Of a stretch of DNA of 31,519 bases, positions 6,511-16,571 are shown piece after piece. The stretch spans positions 1 through 31,519 of the IMG/VR virus record IMGVR_UViG_3300027710_000090. The stretch is one strand, 5' to 3'. The stretch's first letter is position 1. Every line of letters starts with the position of its first letter. Position numbers and translations under genes: made by a program. Under the pieces are notes generated by a model, which was not told the DNA's origin, ran no database searches, and saw only the letters and a program-made list of their open reading frames with translations. Source of the DNA: a virus.

Positions 6511-7614
6511 ATGACAGAAAACACTACATCAAGACAGGTTGAAGCAGCTAAGCTTCTCGAAGGTGCACTTCGTGGAGACCGCCGTGACAAGCTAAAGCTA
6601 CAAGAAGGTATTTCCACAAGCGACCTACCTATTCAACTAGCACCAGTAATCAACAAGATTCTATTGCAGAACTACGAGTCCACTCCAAAGGTGTGGGACA
6701 GATTTGCAACTCGTCTAGTTGTTGATGACTTCCGCAAGCAGCAGTTCCTAAACCTTCGCTACGAGGACGCAGGACTCGACAACCAGGGAGACAAGTTCCG
6801 TGAAGGTTCACTTCCTACCGTTGGCGAGTACGATGAGTACCCAAGCGCTGGTTTCTTCTCGGTAACCGAGGCAGACTTCGCAGTTAAGAAGGCTGGACAG
6901 AGAGTACGTTTCTCATGGGAAGCTGTTGTTAACGATGGAAACATCTCACTACTAGAGCGTCTACCAATCGAGCTAGGCCTAAAGGCTGCTGGAAAAGAAG
7001 ACGAAGAAGTTACCAAGCAGCTTGTTGCAAGCTCAGGTCTAAACACTTCTAACTTCAAGTCAGGAAACAACAACTTGTTCTCTGGCAACGGTGCGCTAAC
7101 TCTAGAGAACCTAGAGAAGGCTATCGAGGCTGCAAACCTACAGCAGTACAACGGCAAGCTAATCCAGCCTGTAAGCCGCTTCGCATTGGTAATCCCACGT
7201 GCGCTTGAGCTTACTGCACGCAAGATTCTTGCAGTTCAGACTGTTGAGACATCAGCGACTGTTGGTTCAATCGTAACCAAGACCATCACTGGAAACCCAA
7301 TCGGTTCTCAGGTTGAGGTTGTTGTTAACGACTGGATTACAAAGATTAACTCTGGTGCAGGTGCCTACTGGTTCCTAATCCCAGTACCAAGCGCAACCCT
7401 AAACCCAAGCGTAGTTCTTGGCTTCCTTCGTGGCTTCGAGGCTCCTGAGCTTCGTGTCAAGTCTGCAGCTGGAGTTGCTCTAGGTGGCGGAGATGTTCCT
7501 GAGAACTACGGTTCATTCGATAACGATGACTGGCAGATGAGAATCCGCCACATCGCTACTGGTGGATTCTTTGTTCCTGCTGGAACTATCGCTTCAACTG
7601 GTGCAGGTAGCTAA
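6511..7614 (+). CDS. Major capsid protein (HK97 fold, inferred)
   Basis: A 367-residue protein in the capsid position, followed directly by a strong terminator. The N-terminal part (about 1-55) is charged and helical; residues 70-140 contain a long beta segment resembling the E-loop/spine-helix region, and the C-terminal third ends with DDWQMRIRHIATGGFFVP, a typical HK97-fold capsid ending with the final strand of the P-domain. Codon choice is visibly more restricted than in neighbouring genes (for example CTA and CTT for leucine, AAC for asparagine, CGT and CGC for arginine), as expected for the most abundant virion protein. No separate delta domain is obvious; the scaffold function is probably in the preceding gene. 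Confidence 0.85.
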   Translation: MTENTTSRQVEAAKLLEGALRGDRRDKLKLQEGISTSDLPIQLAPVINKILLQNYESTPKVWDRFATRLVVDDFRKQQFLNLRYEDAGLDNQGDKFREGSLPTVGEYDEYPSAGFFSVTEADFAVKKAGQRVRFSWEAVVNDGNISLLERLPIELGLKAAGKEDEEVTKQLVASSGLNTSNFKSGNNNLFSGNGALTLENLEKAIEAANLQQYNGKLIQPVSRFALVIPRALELTARKILAVQTVETSATVGSIVTKTITGNPIGSQVEVVVNDWITKINSGAGAYWFLIPVPSATLNPSVVLGFLRGFEAPELRVKSAAGVALGGGDVPENYGSFDNDDWQMRIRHIATGGFFVPAGTIASTGAGS

Positions 7615-7638
7615 TAGCCCTACATCCCAATAAGATTG

Positions 7639-7665
7639 CCCCCTCTTCGGAGGGGGTTTTCTTTT
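7639..7665 (+). terminator. Intrinsic terminator after the capsid gene
   Basis: CCCCCTC (7639-7645) and GAGGGGG (7650-7656) form a 7-bp GC stem closed by a TTCG tetraloop and followed by TTTTCTTTT. This is a textbook rho-independent terminator and isolates the head genes from the accessory block. Confidence 0.9.
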
Positions 7666-7677
7666 ATCCGCACAATG

Positions 7678-7686
7678 TGCTATAAT
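7678..7686 (+). promoter_or_regulatory. Extended -10 promoter before the NlpC/P60 gene
   Basis: TGC-TATAAT (7678-7686) followed by AG, 12 nt after the terminator. It leaves a leader of about 60 nt. In that leader GACCA (7721-7725) and TGGTC (7745-7749) can pair with AAAGG in the loop beside the start, a weak hint of translational control. Confidence 0.6.
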
Positions 7687-7751
7687 AGATGAATAATTTA
7701 ATAGGGGCATAATTACAAAAGACCAGCACTAAGGAAACGAAAGGTGGTCCA

Positions 7752-8324
7752 ATGAAAAAGCTTATAATAATTTTAACGCTAGCACTAGCTCTCGTAATTT
7801 GGGGGCCAGAAGCTTACGCAGATACTCCTGAGAAAAACCCTAATCCTAAACAAAGTTATTCTTCTTTTATTCAAATGTTAATAGAAAATAAAAAAGCTGA
7901 AGAACTTAGAATTAAAAATGAAGAAATTAGCAATCAGTTAAAAATCAGAACTGAAAAAACAAATAACAGAATAGCAGAACTAAATACTTATGTTGGTAAA
8001 ACGTGGTATGTATTTGCTGGCTCTACACCTAAGGGTTGGGATTGTTCTGGATTGGTTAAGTGGTTTTACGCTGACCTTGGAGTAGACCTTTACCACTCAG
8101 CTGCAATACAAATGTTATCTGGAAATTTAGTGCATGAACCACTTCCTGGGGACATTGTTTCTTTTACATCTAGCAACGGCAAAACTGCCTACCACAACGG
8201 TATTTATATTGGCGATGGTTTTTACATTCATTCTCCAAGACCTGGAGTAAAAACAAAAATATCTCATCTGTCAAGTTACGGTGAAAACTACCCAGGAATT
8301 ACGTTTACAAGGATAGAATACTAG
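7752..8324 (+). CDS. Secreted NlpC/P60 cell-wall peptidase
   Basis: A 190-residue protein with an N-terminal signal peptide (KK, hydrophobic core about residues 4-18, AYA cleavage site near 21-23), a charged helical stretch (about 45-78) likely to form a coiled coil, and a C-terminal NlpC/P60 domain. The domain shows GWDCSGLVKWFY with catalytic Cys98, and AYHNGIYIGDG with His148. NlpC/P60 enzymes cut peptide bonds in the peptidoglycan stem. The coiled coil plus NlpC/P60 layout resembles a shortened RipA-type endopeptidase. Base composition is more AT-rich than the head genes, and it has its own promoter and upstream terminator, so it may have been acquired. It may help lysis or entry; export by the host Sec system is inferred. 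Confidence 0.85.
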   Translation: MKKLIIILTLALALVIWGPEAYADTPEKNPNPKQSYSSFIQMLIENKKAEELRIKNEEISNQLKIRTEKTNNRIAELNTYVGKTWYVFAGSTPKGWDCSGLVKWFYADLGVDLYHSAAIQMLSGNLVHEPLPGDIVSFTSSNGKTAYHNGIYIGDGFYIHSPRPGVKTKISHLSSYGENYPGITFTRIEY

Positions 8325-8328
8325 ACAA

Positions 8329-8337
8329 TGGTATAAT
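8329..8337 (+). promoter_or_regulatory. Extended -10 promoter for the ribonucleotide reductase
   Basis: TGG-TATAAT (8329-8337) followed by AG. The predicted start near 8344 falls inside the upstream arm of the inverted repeat described at 8338-8380, so a transcript from this promoter would lack most of that arm, while readthrough RNA from 7681 would contain it. Confidence 0.6.
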
Positions 8338-8380
8338 AGTCCTCCAACCCCAAACTAGTAATTAACCTTAAAGGAGGACT
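8338..8380 (+). promoter_or_regulatory. Inverted repeat that can sequester the reductase Shine-Dalgarno sequence
   Basis: AGTCCTCC (8338-8345) is the perfect complement of GGAGGACT (8373-8380), which contains the core of the Shine-Dalgarno sequence. The loop is 27 nt. The downstream arm is followed by a T-rich stretch (TTTAAATTTTTT), so the element could act as a ribosome-binding-site switch or as a weak terminator/attenuator. The loop is too small for a cobalamin riboswitch. Confidence 0.55.
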
Positions 8381-8384
8381 TTAA

Positions 8385-10418
8385 ATTTTTTCATTCAAAC
8401 TAACAGAAGAATTTGTATCAGAATACCGCACCAAGAAAGCACCGTTTGGCTACCAAGATGTAGCTGGTAACTCGGTTGGTGAAATAACTTTTCTAAGAAC
8501 CTACTCACGCCTTAAAGAAGACGGCACCAAGGAAACTTGGGCTGATGTCTGTGAACGTGTTATCAACGGAATGTACTCACTTCAGAAGGACCACGCAAAG
8601 CAAAGCCGTCTACCTTGGAACGACAGCAAGGCTCAGGCCTCTGCCAAGGAAGCTTACGCAAGATTGTTTGACCTAAAGTGGACCCCACCAGGCCGTGGCC
8701 TTTGGGTCATGGGAACTGATATTGTAAATAGGCAGAAGAACTCTGCAGCACTTCAGAACTGTGCTTTCGTTTCTACTAACGAAATGACCAAGGCAAACCC
8801 AGGAAAGCCATTTGCTTTCTTGATGGAAGCATCTATGCTTGGGGTGGGTGTAGGCTTTGATGATAAGGGTGCAGACAAAGGCTTTGACATTTACGAGCCA
8901 ACTGGCACACAAGAATACCTAATCCCAGACACACGTGAGGGCTGGCAGGAATCTACAGTCGCACTTATCAACTCATACCTAAAAGCTGACCAGCAGGCCC
9001 TAGAGTTTGACTACAGCGAGGTTCGTCCTTATGGTAGCCCAATTAAAAGCTTTGGTGGAACTGCATCTGGACCTGAGCCACTAATTAAGTTGCACGACCA
9101 CATTAGAAAACTATTCACTGGCAGGGCTGGCGAAAAGCTTACTCGCAGAGACCTAGCAGACATTGGAAACATGATTGGTGTTTGCGTGGTTTCTGGAAAC
9201 GTTCGCCGTTCAGCAGAGCTTCTAATCGGTAGGATTGATGATGAGGATTTCCTGAATCTTAAAAACGCAGAGAAGTTCCCAGACCGCAACAGCTACGACC
9301 CTGCTAACCCAGGTTGGGCTTGGATGTCCAATAACTCTGTAGAGGTTTCTGTTGGCACTGACTTTAGCCCAATTGTGGACCACATTGCAATGAACGGTGA
9401 GCCAGGAGTTATCTGGATGGACATGAGCCGTAAGTACGGAAGACTAGCTGACCCAGCCAATAACAAAGACCACAGAGTGGTCGGCTTTAACCCTTGTGCC
9501 GAGCAGAGTCTTGAAAGCTTTGAGATGTGTACACTGGTCGAGACCTACCTAAACCGTCACGAGTCATTAGAAGATTACAAGCGTACTTTAAAGTTTGCTT
9601 ACCTTTACGCAAAGACTGTAACCTTGCTCCCAACCCACTGGGAGGAAACAAACGCAATCATGCAGCGTAATCGCCGTATTGGAACTTCAATGTCTGGTAT
9701 TGCAAACTTTGCCGATATCCATGGTCTACCTGCACTAAGCAAGTGGATGGATGAAGGCTACGCAGTTGTCAAAAAGTACGATGAGACCTACTCAGAGTGG
9801 CTAGGCGTTCGTGAGTCTATTAAGACTACAACCGTAAAACCATCTGGCACAGTTTCAATCCTTGCTGGAGAATCCCCAGGAGTTCACTGGACCCCAGGTG
9901 GCAAGTACTTCCTTCGTGCAATCCGCTTTTCAAACACTGACCCAATGTTGCCACTATTTAAAATGGCTAACTATACAGTTGAGCCAGCCAGTGAATCACC
10001 AGACAGTACATCCGTTGTATTCTTCCCAGTCAAATCTGATGCCGAAAGAGCAGAACGAGATGTCTCAATTTATGAGAAGATGGCTCTAGCTGCAACCGCA
10101 CAGAAGTGGTGGTCAGATAACTCGGTGTCTGTGACTATTACTTTCGACCCTGAGACTGAATCCAAGGATGTTGGAAGCGTGCTTCACATGTACGATGGTC
10201 AGCTAAAGACCGTCAGCTTCCTGCCTTCTGGAAACCACGTTTACCCACAGATGCCTTACACGCAGATTACACAGGCTGAGTATGACCAGTATGCAATGAA
10301 GCTATTTGAGATTGACCTAGCTGGCGTTTACGCTGGCATGGCAGCCGATGCAATTGGAGACGCTTACTGCACCACAGATGCCTGTGAGGTTAAATTTGTT
10401 GTGGAGAATAACAAGTAA
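8385..10418 (+). CDS. nrdJ: Class II adenosylcobalamin-dependent ribonucleotide reductase, probable ATT start
   Basis: A single-chain B12-dependent reductase making deoxyribonucleotides, about 677 residues against 739 in the Lactobacillus enzyme. The catalytic motif NPCAEQSLESFEMC places the thiyl cysteine at Cys371, Glu373 two residues later and the second disulfide cysteine at Cys382; its partner is Cys126 in QNCAF. The C-terminal shuttle pair is Cys662 and Cys667. The first ATG (8571) is too late: 62 upstream codons in frame encode the conserved N-terminus (FKLTEEF, EITFLRTYSR, ETWADVCERV). No ATG, GTG or TTG occurs there, and the frame opens after a stop with ATT at 8385, seven bases after GGAGG. 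It has its own promoter and sits in the accessory block. Confidence 0.9.
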   Translation: MFSFKLTEEFVSEYRTKKAPFGYQDVAGNSVGEITFLRTYSRLKEDGTKETWADVCERVINGMYSLQKDHAKQSRLPWNDSKAQASAKEAYARLFDLKWTPPGRGLWVMGTDIVNRQKNSAALQNCAFVSTNEMTKANPGKPFAFLMEASMLGVGVGFDDKGADKGFDIYEPTGTQEYLIPDTREGWQESTVALINSYLKADQQALEFDYSEVRPYGSPIKSFGGTASGPEPLIKLHDHIRKLFTGRAGEKLTRRDLADIGNMIGVCVVSGNVRRSAELLIGRIDDEDFLNLKNAEKFPDRNSYDPANPGWAWMSNNSVEVSVGTDFSPIVDHIAMNGEPGVIWMDMSRKYGRLADPANNKDHRVVGFNPCAEQSLESFEMCTLVETYLNRHESLEDYKRTLKFAYLYAKTVTLLPTHWEETNAIMQRNRRIGTSMSGIANFADIHGLPALSKWMDEGYAVVKKYDETYSEWLGVRESIKTTTVKPSGTVSILAGESPGVHWTPGGKYFLRAIRFSNTDPMLPLFKMANYTVEPASESPDSTSVVFFPVKSDAERAERDVSIYEKMALAATAQKWWSDNSVSVTITFDPETESKDVGSVLHMYDGQLKTVSFLPSGNHVYPQMPYTQITQAEYDQYAMKLFEIDLAGVYAGMAADAIGDAYCTTDACEVKFVVENNK

Positions 10419-10422
10419 TATA

Positions 10423-10431
10423 TGGTAGAAT
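10423..10431 (+). promoter_or_regulatory. Extended -10 promoter for the non-coding segment after the reductase
   Basis: TGG-TAGAAT (10423-10431) followed by AG. A start 7 nt after the box is base 10438, the first base of the first hairpin. The fit between predicted start and hairpin supports a dedicated non-coding transcript. Confidence 0.5.
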
Positions 10432-10437
10432 AGCACT

Positions 10438-10513
10438 ACACGATGTACCTCCTTTCATCGTGTGTGTTGTGTGAGGACCGCCCTGTCGAGTTTTCTCTGG
10501 GGTGGTCCTCCTT
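10438..10513 (+). ncRNA. Candidate small RNA with anti-Shine-Dalgarno loop
   Basis: Two strong hairpins fill this gap. ACACGATG (10438-10445) pairs perfectly with CATCGTGT (10456-10463) and displays TACCTCCTTT in its loop, close to the CACCTCCTTT at the 3' end of bacterial 16S rRNA. GAGGACCGCCC (10473-10483) pairs with GGGTGGTCCTC (10500-10510) with one G-U pair. No reading frame with a ribosome-binding site is present. CCTCCTTT (10448-10455) and GTCCTCCTT (10505-10513) are perfect complements of AAAGGAGG and AAGGAGGAC in the reductase ribosome-binding site. No clean U-tract follows, so the 3' end is unclear and it could instead be part of a longer leader. Confidence 0.5.
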
Positions 10514-10521
10514 ACATTGAC

Positions 10522-10530
10522 TGATAGAAT
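10522..10530 (+). promoter_or_regulatory. Extended -10 promoter 9 nt before the first fibre gene
   Basis: TGA-TAGAAT (10522-10530) with 9 nt to the ATG at 10540 and no Shine-Dalgarno sequence in between. The same TGATAGAAT-to-ATG geometry occurs at 12722-12740 and 16509-16527, which suggests a near-leaderless start with about 3 untranslated bases. Confidence 0.5.
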
Positions 10531-10539
10531 GGGTATATC

Positions 10540-12519
10540 ATGATAATTTGGCCTGATAACAACCTACCCACGCAATCTCGTGAATGGGCAGAAGTTGTCG
10601 AAGACGAAATTGAGCGCATTGATAAAAAGGGTTCAGGCGGAGGCGGTGCTTCTGGGGATGGTGCTGCTGGACCAGCGGGACCACAAGGACCTCAGGGACC
10701 ACAAGGACCTGCTGGTGCTAATGGGGCGCAAGGTCCTCAGGGGCCACAAGGACTTCCAGGATTAGATGGCTCTGACGGGGCACAGGGTGCTCCAGGAGCC
10801 ACTGGTGCTCAAGGACCCCAGGGTGTCCAGGGTATACAAGGAGAAGTCGGTCCACAGGGCGTACAGGGCCTAACAGGGCCTCAGGGTCAGACTGGTCCTA
10901 AGGGTGATACTGGAAACACTGGCCCTCAAGGTATCCAAGGTATCAAGGGAGATACTGGTTTAACTGGTGCAAAGGGAGATACTGGAGACCAAGGCCCTCA
11001 AGGGGTTGCAGGTCCTAAGGGTGACACAGGTGATACTGGACCTCAAGGAGCTACTGGACCTCAGGGTCCAACTGGCGCTCAAGGTGGCAATGGTTTCTCG
11101 GCATACCAAGTTGCCGTCATTGAAGGCTTTGTCGGAACCGAAGCTGAGTGGCTTGCAAGTTTAGTTGGGGAAACGGGTTCCACTGGTCCTGCTGGTCCTC
11201 AAGGTATTCAGGGTATCCAAGGTGCTACTGGACCAGCGGGAGGGGGAGGCAACCTAGACAGCCTAACTGACGTTGTTGTTTCATCACCCTTTAACAATCA
11301 TGTTCTTCAGTACAACGGAACAAACTGGGTTAATAGAAACATTTCACTTTCAGGGTCGTCGCAAACAATGAATAGCCTTACGACTGATTCACACGCAAGT
11401 CTTGGTGGGGTTTATCCAGCCTCCCAACCTGCTTTAAAAGTTTATGGAAATAACGACCTTGATTCTGAGTACGCTATAGCAGAATTTTACAGTACCTCGG
11501 ATGTAAAAGTTGCTGACATTGACCCATCTGGTAGGATAACCGCGGCAGATTTTATTACAACTGGTAGATATGAAGGAAATGGAAACTTTTTAACTGCAGT
11601 CTCTGGCTCAAGGAACCATATTCTAAATGGGGCTTTTGATATTTGGCAACGTGGAACAACTGGTTTTACAACAAATAACTCTTACACCGCAGACCGTTGG
11701 ATTGCTTCAAGTTCTGCTGGTTCTTTTACGGTTTCAAGGTCTCTAAATCCACCAAGAGCTGCTCTATCTTTTGGTTATGCTGAACCAAGGTCGGAAAGCC
11801 TCTATGCTTTATCGTTTGTTTCAAATAGCGGAACTAATCCAACAATTACGCAACGAATTGAATCTTCAAATTCTGTTGCTTTTGCTGGAAGAGCTGTGAC
11901 TCTTTCGGTGTGGGTTAATGCACAAACTGGAAGTAGTGGAATAAACTGGTCTACTTCATACCCAAATTCTGATGATAACTGGGTCTCGGAAACAGCAGAC
12001 AAAAATGGAGTTTTTGCAGCAACTGCAACTGTTAATTCTTGGGTTAGGTACACAGCAACTTTTCATGTAAATCCTCTTGCAAGTAGAGGCTATGCTATAA
12101 AAATCTTTAGAAACGCAACAACTACCTCAACTCAAACTTTATACGCTGGCGTTCAGCTAGAGATTAATTACAACAATGAACCAAATAAGACCCCACTTGC
12201 TAGCCCATTCCAAAGAAACTCTCCAAGCATCCAAGCTGAGCTTGCTGCTTGTCAAAGGTACTATCAAGCATCTCCCACAATAAACTTTGGTTATCAAACT
12301 GACACCAACGGTTTTGGAGCTGTGGTTTTTCTTGGCTTTCCAACCACTATGAGAATCGCTCCAACTGTATCAACAACATTTACAAATGGTGACAATGCTA
12401 CTAACGGTGGAATACAGAGCACCGTAGCAAGCGGATTTGTTCATAGAGGCGCTAGGGCAAACGCAGGTTTTGGTTACTTTAGCTACAGCCTTTCATACAC
12501 AGCAACGGCGGAGTTATAA
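10540..12519 (+). CDS. Collagen-like tail fibre / receptor-binding protein
   Basis: A 659-residue fibre. Residues 1-33 ([20 protein letters not shown]...) form a short N-terminal segment probably used for attachment; a Gly/Ser linker follows. Residues about 40-237 are Gly-X-Y triplets (GPQ, GAQ, GDT, GIQ) forming a collagen-like triple-helical shaft, interrupted near 184-211 by [19 protein letters not shown], a motif often found between collagen blocks of phage fibres. The C-terminal 400 residues are beta-rich, including a [15 protein letters not shown] start and a strand-rich jelly-roll-like part suited to carbohydrate binding. Attachment to host surface glycans is inferred. No Shine-Dalgarno sequence; promoter 9 nt before the start. 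The stop overlaps the next ATG. Confidence 0.85.
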   Translation: MIIWPDNNLPTQSREWAEVVEDEIERIDKKGSGGGGASGDGAAGPAGPQGPQGPQGPAGANGAQGPQGPQGLPGLDGSDGAQGAPGATGAQGPQGVQGIQGEVGPQGVQGLTGPQGQTGPKGDTGNTGPQGIQGIKGDTGLTGAKGDTGDQGPQGVAGPKGDTGDTGPQGATGPQGPTGAQGGNGFSAYQVAVIEGFVGTEAEWLASLVGETGSTGPAGPQGIQGIQGATGPAGGGGNLDSLTDVVVSSPFNNHVLQYNGTNWVNRNISLSGSSQTMNSLTTDSHASLGGVYPASQPALKVYGNNDLDSEYAIAEFYSTSDVKVADIDPSGRITAADFITTGRYEGNGNFLTAVSGSRNHILNGAFDIWQRGTTGFTTNNSYTADRWIASSSAGSFTVSRSLNPPRAALSFGYAEPRSESLYALSFVSNSGTNPTITQRIESSNSVAFAGRAVTLSVWVNAQTGSSGINWSTSYPNSDDNWVSETADKNGVFAATATVNSWVRYTATFHVNPLASRGYAIKIFRNATTTSTQTLYAGVQLEINYNNEPNKTPLASPFQRNSPSIQAELAACQRYYQASPTINFGYQTDTNGFGAVVFLGFPTTMRIAPTVSTTFTNGDNATNGGIQSTVASGFVHRGARANAGFGYFSYSLSYTATAEL

Positions 12520-12710
12520 TGTATATGAAAATGGGGCAAATTTTGCCAGACGGTAGAACAGTTAACTTTGATGCAGTAGTAAGACTCTCTGATTTAGCTA
12601 CGATTCCTTTTGTTGAAGGCAATACAGATTACGCTGAATATCTTGCGTGGCTTGGCGAGGGTAATGAGCCAATTGACTTTGATATTCAAATTTTGCAACC
12701 CGAAAACTAA
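12519..12710 (+). CDS. Small fibre-associated protein (63 aa)
   Basis: ATG at 12519 overlaps the fibre stop (TAATG), so it is translationally coupled; GGAG about 8-11 nt upstream also serves it. Further in-frame ATGs at 12525 and 12531 are possible starts, the last giving MGQILPDGRTVNFDAVVRL. The protein is acidic, with a YAEYLAWLGEGNEPID segment resembling the short repeat found in fibre-assembly and tail-fibre accessory proteins of several phages, which often follow the fibre gene and help it fold. This role is inferred from position, size and that segment. Confidence 0.65.
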   Translation: MYMKMGQILPDGRTVNFDAVVRLSDLATIPFVEGNTDYAEYLAWLGEGNEPIDFDIQILQPEN

Positions 12711-12721
12711 TTACCTAGCTA

Positions 12722-12730
12722 TGATAGAAT
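12722..12730 (+). promoter_or_regulatory. Extended -10 promoter before the second fibre gene
   Basis: TGA-TAGAAT (12722-12730), 9 nt before the ATG at 12740 and with no Shine-Dalgarno sequence in the gap. Same geometry as at 10522 and 16509. Confidence 0.5.
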
Positions 12731-12739
12731 TAGATTATA

Positions 12740-13495
12740 ATGCCTAACATTCCAAGCAACTTATCCTACGGAACCGTGGGTGGTAGATTTATCGTTGCAT
12801 ACCAAGACTCTGCAGACTCTGGGTCTGAGCCAGACGCAATTGCTGCATCTGGTAGTATATTTTTTACGCCCTCAATAACTATTCTTAAAGACGTAACAGC
12901 CTCTCCAGACCCAGTTAGTGTGCTTCCAGTTACGGTTGAAGCTACTCTAGATTCTGAAGGCTATCTCTGTGGCTACGGAACAACAAGAGGCATTAACCTT
13001 ATAGCAACCGATGACCCACAGGGCAACCCAGTGAACTGGACCTGGAGAGCAGAGTTTAGATTAACCGACCAAAGCGGAGAATCTTTTGCTATAGAGCCTT
13101 TTAGTTTTTCACTACCGAGTGGTGGCAGTGTTAATTTAACAACAGCTGCTCCTGTGCCAGATGCTAATGGAACTTTTTATAATCTAGGCACTCCAGGCGA
13201 TTGGAGTTCGGCACAGTTTGTGAATGAATTGTCTTCTAACATTACCCTTACATCCACTAACGCTGGTCAGCTAATTACAAACTCTGCACCTATAACCGTA
13301 ACTGTTCAAGGGCTTGCATCTGGTCAGGAAGTAAACTTTTTACAAACGGCATCTGGTCAAATTACTTTTCAGGCAGGAGCTGGTGTTACCTTAAGTTCTA
13401 AAAATGCTAAACTAAAAACAGCACAACAGTGGTCAGCTGCATACATTAAATGCCTCGGAAGTACTTACGTGCTTATTGGGGACATAGGAGACTAA
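12740..13495 (+). CDS. Minor tail/fibre protein with the N-terminal domain shared by the next gene
   Basis: A 251-residue protein. Residues 1-150 (from [13 protein letters not shown], with the SGSIFFTPS strand and the [23 protein letters not shown] block) match the first 150 residues of the following gene closely, so the two are paralogues. I recognise this module as an N-terminal domain of actinophage fibre proteins, probably the virion-attachment end. Residues 165-251 differ: a strand-rich segment ([16 protein letters not shown], then [13 protein letters not shown]) resembling the C-terminal beta repeat of short tail fibres, where the final strands end in a VLIGDI-type edge. It lacks collagen repeats. 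No Shine-Dalgarno sequence; near-leaderless promoter. Confidence 0.75.
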   Translation: MPNIPSNLSYGTVGGRFIVAYQDSADSGSEPDAIAASGSIFFTPSITILKDVTASPDPVSVLPVTVEATLDSEGYLCGYGTTRGINLIATDDPQGNPVNWTWRAEFRLTDQSGESFAIEPFSFSLPSGGSVNLTTAAPVPDANGTFYNLGTPGDWSSAQFVNELSSNITLTSTNAGQLITNSAPITVTVQGLASGQEVNFLQTASGQITFQAGAGVTLSSKNAKLKTAQQWSAAYIKCLGSTYVLIGDIGD

Positions 13496-13497
13496 AT

Positions 13498-15972
<2,475 letters not shown>

Positions 15973-15983
15973 GAGTTAATTAA

Positions 15984-16490
15984 ATGGCAGCTAACGAAGT
16001 AACTTCTGGCTCTCGTGCCATATTGCGCATAGAAGTTTATGTAGAGCAAAACGACCCAGCAAATAACCGAAGTCTAGTAAGGCTTATTGGTAGCACTAGG
16101 GACGGAAGCACCACTCTTGGTGGTACTGGTACTGGTAGCTGGAACATAGGCATCGATGGTGCTGAGCGCGGTGCTGGTTCCTTCGGATATAACTTCACTG
16201 GTAACTCTGGAAACAACTATGTTTACTATAACGCAACTGAGTGGCTAACTCACAGTGCAACTAATGGTAGCAGGACCATATCGGCTTACACAAACTTTAA
16301 CTGGTTTAACAGCTTTATTCCAGCTACTGGTGTAAGTGTTGGATTAACCCTTACGGATTATGAGCTTTCTACTGGAAACATATGGAACGGAACTGGTTTT
16401 GTTAAGGGCGTTGCTTACATGTGGAACGGAACAGCATTCGTTCAAGTAGTTCCCAAGTTGTGGGACGGCTCAAACTTTATTGGTGTTTAA
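15984..16490 (+). CDS. Minor tail protein with C-terminal WNGTxF repeats
   Basis: A 168-residue beta-rich protein directly after the large fibre gene; GGAG overlaps the previous stop and is well placed for the ATG at 15984. Residues 1-128 look like an immunoglobulin-like or jelly-roll fold (ILRIEVYVEQND, then SLVRLIGSTRDG strands). Residues 133-168 hold three copies of a short unit: WNGTGFVKG, WNGTAFVQV and WDGSNFIGV. Such Trp-Asn/Asp-Gly-Thr repeats occur at the ends of phage tail and baseplate proteins and may bind sugars or cap the fibre. Exact role unknown. Confidence 0.7.
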   Translation: MAANEVTSGSRAILRIEVYVEQNDPANNRSLVRLIGSTRDGSTTLGGTGTGSWNIGIDGAERGAGSFGYNFTGNSGNNYVYYNATEWLTHSATNGSRTISAYTNFNWFNSFIPATGVSVGLTLTDYELSTGNIWNGTGFVKGVAYMWNGTAFVQVVPKLWDGSNFIGV

Positions 16491-16508
16491 TTCAGTAATC
16501 ACTCTTTA

Positions 16509-16517
16509 TGATAGAAT
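16509..16517 (+). promoter_or_regulatory. Extended -10 promoter before the endolysin
   Basis: TGA-TAGAAT (16509-16517). It lies 9 nt before the ATG of the 11-codon frame at 16527 and 54 nt before the endolysin ATG, so it probably drives the endolysin mRNA with that short frame in its leader. Confidence 0.5.
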
Positions 16518-16526
16518 AGGTCTATA

Positions 16527-16562
16527 ATGGCACAGAGTGGGTCAGCGGAACATAATAGATAG
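16527..16562 (+). CDS. Possible 11-codon leader peptide or gene remnant before the endolysin
   Basis: ATG at 16527 reads MAQSGSAEHNR and stops at TAG 16560-16562, 9 nt before the endolysin ATG. The distance from the TGATAGAAT box to this ATG is the same 9 nt as for two real fibre genes, which is the only reason to list it. It may be a leader peptide coupling translation to the endolysin, or the scar of a lost gene. No ribosome-binding site is visible. Confidence 0.3.
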   Translation: MAQSGSAEHNR

Positions 16563-16571
16563 GAAAATAAA

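Noticed and set aside
8338-8384. Cobalamin riboswitch in the reductase leader
   Set aside because: The leader is only about 40 nt and lacks a B12-box-like core; only a simple inverted repeat is present.
8571-8573. ATG 8571 as start of the ribonucleotide reductase
   Set aside because: It would cut off a conserved N-terminal segment and has no Shine-Dalgarno sequence; the frame is open and conserved upstream to 8385.
10660-11250. Tandem short repeats as a CRISPR array or satellite
   Set aside because: They encode in-frame Gly-X-Y triplets of a fibre; no constant repeat with unique spacers.
12735-12742. TATAATG at 12736-12742 and 16523-16529 as -10 boxes
   Set aside because: They overlap the ATG itself, so a start from them would remove the codon; the TAGAAT boxes 9 nt upstream are better placed.
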